From: Prolixibacteraceae bacterium
GTDB lineage: Bacteria; Bacteroidota; Bacteroidia; Bacteroidales; Prolixibacteraceae
Direction: 5' to 3'
Assembly (NCBI GenBank): GCA_014380255.1
Contig: JACMKG010000184.1
Span: 1 to 14,268, forward strand
DNA: 14,268 nucleotides
Positions 6,931 through 14,109 of the stretch are shown here, piece after piece. The notes under the pieces are model-generated. The model saw nothing but the letters and a program-made list of their open reading frames with translations. It did no database searches and was not told the origin of the DNA. The position numbers and the translations under genes were made by a program. Within the stretch, counting starts at the first letter, position 1, and each line of letters begins with the position of its first letter.

Positions 6931-7955
6931 TGTCGGCTAACTTTATTTTTACCAAATATTGATTTCAGATAATACCACAGATATTCTGTACGGATGATCT
7001 TTTTCCCTGGCGCGTTCTCCTGAGATTCCATGGGGATGCGTTGAAGATGACGGGGCATGGTTTCATCTTTGATGCCGGCCGTGCCAAAGCTCAGATCCCA
7101 TAATTCATCCTTACGGGCCCTTTCAAAAACGGCATCCGATACGTTGAAATCGGTATAGGGAAATGCAAAAGCCCTTAGTGGAGGATTCAGCTCCCGGGTG
7201 ATGTAATCCATGCTGGATGAAATCTGTTCCATGATTTCATCCTCTGAACAAAGGAAGAATTCACGGTGATCCATTCCGTGGGCCCCTATCAGGAAGCCAT
7301 CCGATTCAAGTTCCCTGATTTGCTCCAGGGACATATACGGTTTTTCATTAGCTAGAAAATGGCCAAAGTTAACATCAAAGATCCGGGCTGTCTGGTCCAG
7401 CAGCCAGTTGTCGGTATACACGGTGTTGTGCAGGAATTGGGTTAAATTGTTATTGTTGAACCGGTTTTGTAAAAGCTTAGTGCTCTGCTTTAACTCGGCA
7501 GGGGTAGACTTTTTTTCCTTGATTGTATGCAGAATCAAGCTTGCCTTGTGGCGATGGAAAAGATCCCGGTTATCCACAAAGGATGGGTTGATGAAAAAGG
7601 CTGCCGGTATTCCTTTTCTTCTCAGAATGGGAGCGATGACATGATAACAGGAAGCTAGTCCATCATCAAATGTAGGAAAAAAAAGCTTTTTTCTTGACCT
7701 TCCCCTATTAGCCGACAGCTTTACCAGGTCATCCATGTGGGCCGGTTTATAATTCTTTAGCAAAAAATCCAGATCACGTTCAAATTCTTTAGTTGTCGGA
7801 GCACGGTAAAGCTGCGCTAAATGAGGCAAAGGCTGGTCTGAAACGGCATGCCAGAAAGGCAACACAAAACGATGGTTGTTGAAAGGCGATAACTTTTCAA
7901 TGGGTACAATCCTTGAAAGTGAGGAAATCAGCAGTTTGATAGTAGCACTTTTCAT
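6927..7955 (-). CDS. NodB-type polysaccharide deacetylase
   Basis: This is a 342-residue protein from the ATG at 7955; an upstream frame would need a TTG at 7979 and I reject it. The NodB homology domain starts near residue 90. Motif 1 is TFDDG (95-99) with Asp97 as base and Asp98 as metal ligand. Motif 2 is H226-G-M-D-H230, the two metal-binding His. Motif 3 resembles FAFPYTDFN (263-271). Residues 1-20 are mildly hydrophobic but not a clear signal peptide, so the enzyme may be cytoplasmic or membrane-associated. The family removes acetyl groups from N-acetyl-hexosamines in glycans, giving free amines. The extra insert around 140-200 separates motifs 1 and 2, as seen in larger exopolysaccharide-type members. 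It starts 8 bp after the FemAB-like gene and its stop overlaps the ligase start by ATGA. Confidence 0.87.
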   Translation of the reverse strand: MKSATIKLLISSLSRIVPIEKLSPFNNHRFVLPFWHAVSDQPLPHLAQLYRAPTTKEFERDLDFLLKNYKPAHMDDLVKLSANRGRSRKKLFFPTFDDGLASCYHVIAPILRRKGIPAAFFINPSFVDNRDLFHRHKASLILHTIKEKKSTPAELKQSTKLLQNRFNNNNLTQFLHNTVYTDNWLLDQTARIFDVNFGHFLANEKPYMSLEQIRELESDGFLIGAHGMDHREFFLCSEDEIMEQISSSMDYITRELNPPLRAFAFPYTDFNVSDAVFERARKDELWDLSFGTAGIKDETMPRHLQRIPMESQENAPGKKIIRTEYLWYYLKSIFGKNKVSRQ

Positions 7956-7963
7956 ACGGATAG

Positions 7964-8878
7964 TTATTTTTTTAACCAACGTAAAGGTACAGGTAACCTG
8001 TTTGATTTCAAAAAGTAATATTGTTCGCTTGCTGCGCCGAAGCCTTGATAGAATTTGGCAATTCCCCTAATAATTGATCCTTCAAAGTCAAGTGTTAACA
8101 GCGATCCTGCATGTTCCTGGATGAAATGATCGATGATCCTGAACATGGCATGGATCTTTTTCCCTTCATCGGTTGAAATGGCATTCAGATAAGTTACCCG
8201 ATGGCCTGCAAATAAGAAAAAGGCTGCCGCACAAAGCATGTTGTTCGAATCATAGGCCGCATAGATAACACCGTTGCCCCGGGTGTGACCCATTTCGATG
8301 ATCCGTTTAAGGGTTTTCATCGATGCCTCTGACAGTTTAACCTTGCTGGCCGACTTTTTCAATTCCAGGTATTCCTGTGACTGCGAACCTTTGATGACGG
8401 TAATTTTGTGTGGTTGCGCTTTCCGGAGCTGGCTTTGGGTATAGATCGAATAATTGTTCTTTATCTCCTGGTAGGGAAGTATGAGCTGCAATATGTAGTT
8501 TACCCTTGGCTCTACTGTAAAACCTTCAGGAAACGGCTCGTTATGGCCTGCATTTATATTCAGGGCCACATAGTCGAACCGGTCGCGGACAGCTTCCAGG
8601 AATTTGTTTTGAATGAGAGGATCAACCTTAGGAAAAACTCCAAGCTGCTGTGCAAAGAAAGGCTGAAGGATAAACGAAAAGCCAACTTTCCTTTTGATGG
8701 GAAGGGGCATCACATGTTGGTAATCACCATAGATCAGGGCATCCCAATCGGGAGATACAATGTCCAGAAACCAGGATTGGGCATACACCAGGGGGATCAG
8801 CGAGCCGGCAATGCACTGGTCCCATTTAGAATAGTCAATGTCTTTGTTTCTTACTAACAGGATTTCAGGATTGTTCAT
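7964..8878 (-). CDS. FemAB/BioF2-like GNAT-fold transferase
   Basis: This 304-residue soluble protein has the tandem-GNAT layout of the FemAB/BioF2-like acyltransferases. The first half is about 1-135 (YAQSWFLDIVSPDWDALIYGD, VMPLPIKRK, LQPFFAQQLGVF). The second is about 140-300, with the YTQSQLRKAQPH linker, VIYAAYDSNNMLCAAAFFLFAGHRVTYL, and LTLDFEGSIIRGIAKFYQGFGA near the end. FemA/B/X proteins add amino acids from aminoacyl-tRNA to peptidoglycan, but relatives in polysaccharide loci act on glycans, mostly with unproven donors. The N-terminus overlaps the DUF7033 deacetylase by 14 nt, suggesting that a newly exposed amine could be its acceptor (inference). Similar gene pairs, a FemAB-like protein beside a polysaccharide deacetylase, are common in exopolysaccharide loci. 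Confidence 0.8.
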   Translation of the reverse strand: MNNPEILLVRNKDIDYSKWDQCIAGSLIPLVYAQSWFLDIVSPDWDALIYGDYQHVMPLPIKRKVGFSFILQPFFAQQLGVFPKVDPLIQNKFLEAVRDRFDYVALNINAGHNEPFPEGFTVEPRVNYILQLILPYQEIKNNYSIYTQSQLRKAQPHKITVIKGSQSQEYLELKKSASKVKLSEASMKTLKRIIEMGHTRGNGVIYAAYDSNNMLCAAAFFLFAGHRVTYLNAISTDEGKKIHAMFRIIDHFIQEHAGSLLTLDFEGSIIRGIAKFYQGFGAASEQYYFLKSNRLPVPLRWLKK

Positions 8879-10208
8879 TGCTTAGTTTTAATCCTGATTG
8901 CAGTATTTGCTCGAAGACCTTTCGCCAGCCAAGCCATGGGCCTGATTCTGTTAATGATTCGTTGTGCCACAGGCTGATAAACGTGCCGTTTACTTTCTTT
9001 ACTTCCAGCATGAGGCTTTCAATTACTTTCCAGGCCTCATCCGGGCCCAGTTGCAGGTAGTTCTTTAGGGTAACATCCATCATCTGGAATGGCTGTATTA
9101 GCAGGTTAGTACGTTTGTTGCGAATCAGGTCAAAGAAATAAAAGGCCGTGCAGGTTCCTGCCCTGAAGCCTGCCAGGCTGGCAAAACCCATGGTGTAATC
9201 TTCCAGGATTCCCAGTTTCAGTAATTGCTGGTAGGTCTGTGGCAGCTTCAGTTTCAGGAAATGCTGGCGGCTCTTGGTCACTGGCTTGAGTATAATATCT
9301 TCAAGGCGCGCTTTTTCCGTTTCAAAGAGCCATGGTTTGCTGTTTGAGGCATAGGAGGGATGAATGCCCACCTCGCACACCGATGCCAGATTGGCTATCA
9401 GCTGCCTGAAACGTTTATTCTTAAAGGAGATGTTTTTATCAAACTGGTCACGGTTACCAACCAGGATAAAAAACAGGATATGATTCAGTAATCCTTTATA
9501 GGTTTCAAGGATATATTTGTACGTATCGTAAGGATCTTTGCGAAGACCCAGGAACACGATAAAGCGTTGTTTTAATTCATCCCAGTAGCCATGGTAGGTG
9601 GCCTTCAAGATGGCTCCGAAGGAAATTATCGGGCTTTTATTCTTAAAAGCCCAGGCATTGTCGATATCAATGGAGGTGACAAACTGGAAGGTGCGGGTAG
9701 GGATTTTAAATTCAGGATATTGGGTTTTGATCTGTTCGGCCACCCAATAGGCCATTATATCCACTATTGGTTTTTGATACAGACCATGCCTGACCAGGAT
9801 GTTCTCCGAATCGGTAAAGCGTTCATGTTCATCTGTTCTTTCCGATAGATATTCCTCATAACGCGAAACGATATAGAAAGCACAGGCAAAGGGATCAAAA
9901 GGTAAAAATGAATCTGTGGAAGAAGGAAAAAACAGTTGCATCTGCTGATAATCAACAATCTCAATCTCATGGATAGTGATCGTTTTCTCTGTCAACAGCG
10001 AATGAGACTTAAGGAATAACCCTGATTCCAGATTGGTCTTTGAATAATTAATCTTGGGTGAGGTCGATTTCAAGAACGCTCCTTCATTGATCGTATACGT
10101 CAATTCAATTCCCAGAATGGTTTGAAAGATCAGATCAAATGTATATTCAATCCTAGGCGTAATGGCCGGAGAGTAAATTAATAGGGATGTATTATTTATT
10201 TTTTCCAC
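8865..10208 (-). CDS. Polysaccharide deacetylase with DUF7033-type N-terminus (first gene of operon)
   Basis: This 447-residue protein starts at a GTG (10208); an in-frame stop lies about 20 nt upstream and no better ATG exists, while the LLIYSPAITPRIEYTFDLIF start matches the family's beginning. Residues about 8-165 are the DUF7033-type region, marked by DPFACAFYIVSRYEEY (105-120) and a HGLYQKPIVD turn. The deacetylase-like part follows: SIDIDNAWAF (179-188) is the metal/base Asp motif, GIHPSYAS (281-288) supplies a His, GFRAGT (347-352) and SLWHNES (412-418, His415) complete the site. The layout is that of a Bacteroidota-specific deacetylase common in polysaccharide loci. It differs clearly from the second deacetylase in this operon. 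There is no signal peptide, suggesting cytoplasmic action on a glycan precursor. It is the promoter-proximal gene, 128 bp after radC. Confidence 0.85.
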   Translation of the reverse strand: MEKINNTSLLIYSPAITPRIEYTFDLIFQTILGIELTYTINEGAFLKSTSPKINYSKTNLESGLFLKSHSLLTEKTITIHEIEIVDYQQMQLFFPSSTDSFLPFDPFACAFYIVSRYEEYLSERTDEHERFTDSENILVRHGLYQKPIVDIMAYWVAEQIKTQYPEFKIPTRTFQFVTSIDIDNAWAFKNKSPIISFGAILKATYHGYWDELKQRFIVFLGLRKDPYDTYKYILETYKGLLNHILFFILVGNRDQFDKNISFKNKRFRQLIANLASVCEVGIHPSYASNSKPWLFETEKARLEDIILKPVTKSRQHFLKLKLPQTYQQLLKLGILEDYTMGFASLAGFRAGTCTAFYFFDLIRNKRTNLLIQPFQMMDVTLKNYLQLGPDEAWKVIESLMLEVKKVNGTFISLWHNESLTESGPWLGWRKVFEQILQSGLKLSNEQS

Positions 10209-10336
10209 CGAAAAAAGTTCAAGTCTTGGTTAACGTTCAAAATCTCAATAACAGAGCAGTCTTGCAGAAATCTTGTAGTACTACTTTCTGGCATAAAATT
10301 AGCAATTATAATCGATTGGCCTTGTAATTTATCAAT

Positions 10337-11026
10337 TCAAATAAGTCCTTCGTCTGCAAAGCTAAAATAGGATTCATTGCCGATAATAACATGATCAAGT
10401 ACGGGAATATCCATATGTTTACCCGCTTCTTTGATTTTCCGGGTGATTTCTTTGTCCGCTTCACTGGGGACCAGATTTCCCGAAGGATGATTGTGGCATA
10501 AAATGATGGAACAGGCCAGCTTCTCGAGTGCCATTTTTAAAATAATACGTACATCAATGACTGTTCCGGATAATCCACCCTGGCTTACCATTAATTTGTC
10601 TATTACCAGATTGTTGCGGTTGAGTAACAAGATCCAGAACTCTTCATGGGTAAGGTCGCTGAGCAGGGGCTTGAAGATGGAAGCTGCATCGCCGCTGCTG
10701 ACCACCTTCGACTTTTCCTGGGGCTGCGATTCCTTCCTGCGCCTTCCCAGTTCCATGGCTGCTGAGATGGTGATCGCTTTTGCCGGACCAATACCTTTAA
10801 ATTCCTGGTAGTCTTGGATAGTCTTTTTGCCTAATTCATTCAAATTGTTGTTTGCCGATGCTAAAACACGTTTTGATAAATCAACAGCAGATTCATCCAT
10901 ACTTCCGGAACCAATCAATATGGCAATTAATTCTGCTTCAGATAATGAGCGAATACCCTTGAGGAGCATCTTTTCACGCGGACGGTCTTCTACTGCCCAC
11001 TCCTTGATACTTAGTTTTTTGTACAT
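10337..11026 (-). CDS. radC: RadC/JAMM-domain DNA repair-like protein
   Basis: From the ATG at 11026 the protein is 229 residues, the normal RadC length, and begins MYKKLSIKEWAVEDRPREKML. A helix-hairpin-helix lies at about 70-95 (EFKGIGPAKAITISAAMELGRR). The MPN+/JAMM metallo-site follows: Glu128/Glu129 in HEEFWILLLN, then H178-N-H180-P-S-G-N with Asp191. These are the expected zinc ligands. Despite the name, a role in repair is not established; the family is best described as a putative JAMM metalloprotease or nuclease-like protein. An in-frame extension to a TTG at 11125 (ATG at 11116) would add a hydrophobic stretch; I do not favour it. The gene precedes the operon in the same direction but is probably transcribed independently. 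Confidence 0.9.
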   Translation of the reverse strand: MYKKLSIKEWAVEDRPREKMLLKGIRSLSEAELIAILIGSGSMDESAVDLSKRVLASANNNLNELGKKTIQDYQEFKGIGPAKAITISAAMELGRRRKESQPQEKSKVVSSGDAASIFKPLLSDLTHEEFWILLLNRNNLVIDKLMVSQGGLSGTVIDVRIILKMALEKLACSIILCHNHPSGNLVPSEADKEITRKIKEAGKHMDIPVLDHVIIGNESYFSFADEGLI

Positions 11027-11398
11027 CCGGTGTATCGTTTTATGATTATCTAAGATATGAAACTGAAGTGACTTGACCAAAACAAAAAGGAGGATTCCCA
11101 AAATAATAATCATCATAAACAACAATTCTTAGGATATGCGCTTAAAGCATTGATTTTTTTAGATATAGAACGATACTAAGTATCTTTGGTCGGCACTTCT
11201 ATTAAGTAAAGAACCTGTTTTTTTGTTTCCCTTGTGTAGAATTGATGCAAAATAAAAAACGATGATCCTCTTTTCTGTCTTTCGCATATTCTCTGAAAAA
11301 TTCATGCAATCCATTGTGAAATAGGTTCTAATTCCTTATCTTTAAGTAGCTTGTATGTATTTTAATTGAATTTATTTAACACTTAAAATTATATCCAT
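11027..11398. other. Divergent intergenic region radC / outer-membrane protein
   Basis: These 372 bp are A/T-rich and hold no gene I can support. They should contain the promoters of radC (leftward) and the beta-barrel protein (rightward). One perfect -7 match, TATCTTTG at 11181-11188 on the plus strand, would give a leader of about 200 nt; no clear -33 box sits at the right distance. I see no riboswitch-like structure or strong hairpin. Confidence 0.4.
11181..11188 (+). promoter_or_regulatory. Possible Bacteroidota -7 box (TATCTTTG)
   Basis: The sequence matches TAnnTTTG exactly. It is about 210 bp before the beta-barrel gene, so use by that gene implies a long 5' leader. The closest TTG upstream (11150) is too far away, so this is a weak call. 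Confidence 0.25.
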
Positions 11399-11947
11399 AT
11401 GAAAAAAATCTTTTTATCTCTTGTTGGTATTGCCTTATTCGTCATGCAAGGATATGGGCAAGACATCTTTATTCAAGGCGATAGAGTTATTAACCTGTCG
11501 GTGGGTCTGGGAAGTGGACTTTACCGAGGTTCAGCTTTTTCAGATATAAGTCCTGCCATCGCAGCTTCCTATGAAGTAGGAGTGGTGGATAATCTGTTTG
11601 ATGAAAACAGTTCTTTGGGAGTAGGCGGTTACCTGGGTTACACCGGTGCACGGCAAAACTTTACCGGAGGATATTACAAATACAGCGATATTATTATAGG
11701 TGCCAGAGGGGCCGTTCATTATCAGTTCATCGACAACTTGGATACCTATGGCGGGTTGATGCTTGCTTATGATATTGTTAGTTCTAAAACAACCGGTACT
11801 GGGGTTGATGTAGACGCTACATCCAGTGGGCTGGTGTTGGATATTTTTGTTGGGGGCAGGTATTATTTTACCGATCAGGTAGCCGGCTTAGTTGAAATAG
11901 GCTCGGGAATTGCTTATTTCAATATTGGACTTGCTTACAAGTTTTAA
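11399..11947 (+). CDS. Outer-membrane beta-barrel protein (porin-like)
   Basis: This 182-residue protein has a signal peptide at 1-20 (KKIF, hydrophobic core, cut after G-Y-G before Q21). The mature part alternates short amphipathic beta strands with Gly/Asn/Asp-rich turns: SVGLGSGLYRGS, SLGVGGYLGYTGARQNF, DIIIGARGAVHYQF, DTYGGLMLAYDIV, LVLDIFVGGRYYF, AGLVEIGSGIAYFNIGLAYKF. The last residue is Phe, the usual C-terminal signal for outer-membrane barrel insertion. With about eight strands it resembles small OmpW/OprF-like barrels, but no specific function can be read. It stands alone, followed after 25 bp by a strong terminator. It has no polysaccharide or metal context that would suggest a substrate. 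Confidence 0.82.
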   Translation: MKKIFLSLVGIALFVMQGYGQDIFIQGDRVINLSVGLGSGLYRGSAFSDISPAIAASYEVGVVDNLFDENSSLGVGGYLGYTGARQNFTGGYYKYSDIIIGARGAVHYQFIDNLDTYGGLMLAYDIVSSKTTGTGVDVDATSSGLVLDIFVGGRYYFTDQVAGLVEIGSGIAYFNIGLAYKF

Positions 11948-11972
11948 GGTAAAGAGATAAGTTCTAATTCAT

Positions 11973-12010
11973 AAGGCCATGGAAGGATGATTCCATGGCC
12001 TTTTTATTTT
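11973..12010 (+). terminator. Intrinsic terminator after the beta-barrel gene
   Basis: A perfect 12-bp stem, AAGGCCATGGAA (11973-11984) with TTCCATGGCCTT (11991-12002), encloses a 6-nt loop GGATGA and runs directly into a T-rich tract at 12001-12010. It ends the barrel transcript and insulates the following transporter gene. Confidence 0.92.
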
Positions 12011-12071
12011 TGTAGCTATGAAAGCGGATATTAATTCTTGCTAAAAATAGGTAGTTACTCTCTCATTGTTT

Positions 12072-12079
12072 TACTTTTG
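12072..12079 (+). promoter_or_regulatory. Putative Bacteroidota -7 box for the TauE-type gene
   Basis: TACTTTTG matches TAnnTTTG and lies 23 nt before the ATG at 12103. Because a terminator sits just upstream, a separate promoter is needed here. A -33 TTTG at the standard distance is not evident. Confidence 0.45.
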
Positions 12080-12102
12080 TGGCCTGATCCCAACTATGAC
12101 CT

Positions 12103-12858
12103 ATGGAATTGCTGGCCTCCCTTGAAATCAGTGCTCTTGAATGGTTTGTCATCCTGATATGCGGAATGCTGATTGGCATGTCGAAAGTGGGCATACCGGG
12201 TGTCTCGATGATCGTGGTTCCTGCACTGGCCTTTATCTTTGGCGCCAAACAATCTACCGGTGTGCTGCTGCCTATATTGATGATGGCCGATCTGTTTGGC
12301 GTGGCCTATTACCGGCGCCATGCCAACTGGCATCATTTGGTGAAAGTGATTCCGTGGGCTGTGGTGGGCCTTTTTATCGCCCTGTGGATAGGTGATATTG
12401 TAAATGACGAGCAGTTTAAAGACCTGATCGCTATCCTTGTTTTTCTAAGCATCGGGCTCATGCTGTGGCAGGATAAACGAAAGGGCACGAACCTGTTTCC
12501 CGACAAATGGTGGTTTGCCGCCTCCATGGGCATTCTGGGAGGCTTTGCCACGATGATTGGCAATGTGGCCGGCCCAGTATTTGCCATTTACCTGTTGGCC
12601 ATGCACCTTCCCAAAAACAGTTTCATAGGTACCGGGGCATGGTTTTTCCTGATCATCAACTTTACCAAATTCCCGTTGCAGCTCTTTGTCTGGAATAATA
12701 TCAATACCCAGACCCTTCTGATAGATTTAGTCACCTTACCGGCCATTGCCATCGGTGCTTTTCTGGGATTCAAGATGGTAAAGACCATCCCGGAGCATGC
12801 TTACCGCGGAGCTGTGATTATAATTACAGCTATTTCGGCCTTTTTGCTGCTGTTCTAA
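12103..12858 (+). CDS. TauE/SafE (TSUP) family transporter
   Basis: This 251-residue inner-membrane protein has about seven to eight hydrophobic segments and a polar loop with QDKRKGTNLFPDKW in the middle. The first repeat opens with WFVILICGMLIGMSKVGIPGVSMIVVPALAFIFG, and the second with WFAASMGILGGFATMIGNVAGPVFAIYLLAM, giving the two-fold G-x-G-G/GNxAGP pattern of the TSUP family. Family members export or import organosulfur compounds such as sulfite, sulfoacetate or thiosulfate. The substrate of this one is not evident, since no sulfur-metabolism gene is nearby. It is a single-gene unit with its own short leader, convergent with phoU, and is separated from phoU by the element at 12894-13141. 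Confidence 0.88.
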   Translation: MELLASLEISALEWFVILICGMLIGMSKVGIPGVSMIVVPALAFIFGAKQSTGVLLPILMMADLFGVAYYRRHANWHHLVKVIPWAVVGLFIALWIGDIVNDEQFKDLIAILVFLSIGLMLWQDKRKGTNLFPDKWWFAASMGILGGFATMIGNVAGPVFAIYLLAMHLPKNSFIGTGAWFFLIINFTKFPLQLFVWNNINTQTLLIDLVTLPAIAIGAFLGFKMVKTIPEHAYRGAVIIITAISAFLLLF

Positions 12859-12893
12859 CCTCAGAAAGCTGTATTTCATTCGGTTGGGTCTGC

Positions 12894-13141
12894 TATTAAC
12901 GTGAGTTCGATATAAGAAACTAGAAATAAACACATAGACACATAGGATAACTCAACTATTTATCCATGTGCTTTAAAAATAGACACATATGAAAGAAAAA
13001 ACTTCATCATGCACTATCCCAGGGCATGACGGAATAGAGAAAAGAGTGACTATCTATTGGTTTTGACGATATAGACGGATGTTTTTCTATGTGTTCTATG
13101 TGCCTATGTGTTCATGTTGTTAAGTCGAACACACGTTATTA
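12894..13141. repeat. MITE-like element with terminal inverted repeats
   Basis: The ends are imperfect inverted repeats: AACGTGAGTTCGATATAAG on the left (12898-12916) and, read on the minus strand from the right end (13137), AACGTGTGTTCGACTTAAC. Just inside are multiple copies of the heptamer CACATAG: 12931 and 12939 on the plus strand, and 13087, 13096 and 13104 on the minus strand, so the subterminal repeats are also inverted. The interior (~100 bp) has no ORF. Total length is about 248 bp. This fits a non-autonomous mobile element, but no matching transposase is in the window and target-site duplication is not clear. Confidence 0.7.
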
Positions 13142-13153
13142 CACAGGCTCGTT

Positions 13154-13819
13154 CTATTTCGATCTTCTCTTGTGTTTAACGATTTCCCCTTCCACCACAA
13201 AAGTGATGGATTCAGCAATGTTGTTGGAATAACTGGCAATGCGTTCGATCAGGTTAACAATGATCAGTATGTTGGAAGCTACCACCACCACTTCGGATTT
13301 ATGCATCATCTGATCCAGTATGTTTTTGGCAATAGCCTCGCACGCTTGCTTCAGGGCCGCCGACCGGGTATATATTTTCTTGCAGTATTTTAAATCATGC
13401 GATTCCACCAGGCTTAATACATCGGCAAACAAGAGTGAAGTATCCTGTCCCACCTGATCCACCCCCAGTTCATTGACCAAAGGGCGGTAATCTTCCAGGG
13501 GAGCGATGCGCTTGGCAATGTTTACCGCATGATCGCCTACCCGCTCCAGATCGTTGTTGATCTTAAGGGCTGAAAGAATGTACCTTAAGTCGGAGGCTAC
13601 GGGCTGCTGCAGGGCAAAGATCTTCTGGCACAACTTGTCGATTTTAACATCCAGGGTGTCAATCTCATGGTCGTTGCTGATCACCTTACGGGCCAGGTTC
13701 ATATCATATTCCTTTAAGGCCGTAAGGGCATCATTGACCTGCTGATTGACCTGTGAACACATCTGTTTCACCTTGTGGGTAAGCTTTTCTAGTTCTGAAT
13801 CAAATATTCTGTTTTCCAT
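13154..13819 (-). CDS. phoU: PhoU, phosphate-signalling regulator
   Basis: This 221-residue protein is the usual PhoU length, and is an all-helical pair of three-helix bundles. Each repeat has the metal-binding E/DxxxD-type motif: about 50-58 with DLRYILSALKINNDLERVGDHAVNIAKR (77-104), and NLIERIASYSNNIAESITF (189-207) in the second. PhoU links the PstSCAB transporter to the PhoR/PhoB-type response and restrains phosphate uptake. The 3' end of pstB lies upstream in the same direction, 290 bp away, an unusually large gap for this pair. No PhoR/PhoB genes are visible. The gene converges on the TauE-type transporter. Confidence 0.95.
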   Translation of the reverse strand: MENRIFDSELEKLTHKVKQMCSQVNQQVNDALTALKEYDMNLARKVISNDHEIDTLDVKIDKLCQKIFALQQPVASDLRYILSALKINNDLERVGDHAVNIAKRIAPLEDYRPLVNELGVDQVGQDTSLLFADVLSLVESHDLKYCKKIYTRSAALKQACEAIAKNILDQMMHKSEVVVVASNILIIVNLIERIASYSNNIAESITFVVEGEIVKHKRRSK

Positions 13820-14109
13820 GGGAAGGGGAAATGTTAATGTTAGATGGTTGAATGGTTAATGGTTTTAAGTTTCATATTTCAAGTTCCATATTTCAAGTAT
13901 CGGGTGCGTAGGTTAGATGGTTGAATGGTTAAAATACTGAAGGATTAAAGGATTGAAGGACTGGTTGCCGGATGATTTAAATCGTAAATCGTAAATCGTC
14001 TAATCGTAAATCATATAGTAACCCTCCTCCAGTGCGCAATCCGTGTAATCCCTGCCCGCCGTTTCAGGAACTGCAAGGCAGGCGGGCGTCCTAATCCGCG
14101 TAATCTTTC
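13820..14109. repeat. Patchwork of short repeats between pstB and phoU
   Basis: Several independent repeats are packed here. A 21-bp exact repeat, GTTAGATGGTTGAATGGTTAA, lies at 13839-13859 and 13912-13932. A 14-bp pair with one mismatch (AAGTTTCATATTTC) occupies 13867-13894. Three 8-bp units of the GAAGGATT type span 13939-13962. A 7-bp repeat, AAATCGT, occurs three times at 13979-13999 with degenerate copies to 14014. A 13-bp pair (AATCCGTGTAATC at 14038, AATCCGCGTAATC at 14093) flanks a hairpin GCCCGCC/GGCGGGC (14054-14060 and 14081-14087). No gene is supported. Confidence 0.75.

Noticed and set aside
8408..8857. 149-codon rightward ORF opposite the FemAB-like gene
   Set aside because: It is antisense to a well-supported gene, has no recognisable domain, and its composition reflects the complement of the real frame.
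3337..10208. Dlt-type D-alanylation operon
   Set aside because: Ligase and carrier protein are compatible, but DltB (MBOAT) and DltD are missing and deacetylases and GNAT genes are present, so the label would be wrong.
10275..10284. GTAGTACTAC palindrome between radC and the operon
   Set aside because: Only 10 bp, with no flanking symmetry or T-run, so neither terminator nor operator can be claimed.
12894..13141. CRISPR-like array of CACATAG repeats
   Set aside because: The repeats are 7 bp, in opposite orientations and without spacer regularity, so they fit element ends, not a CRISPR array.
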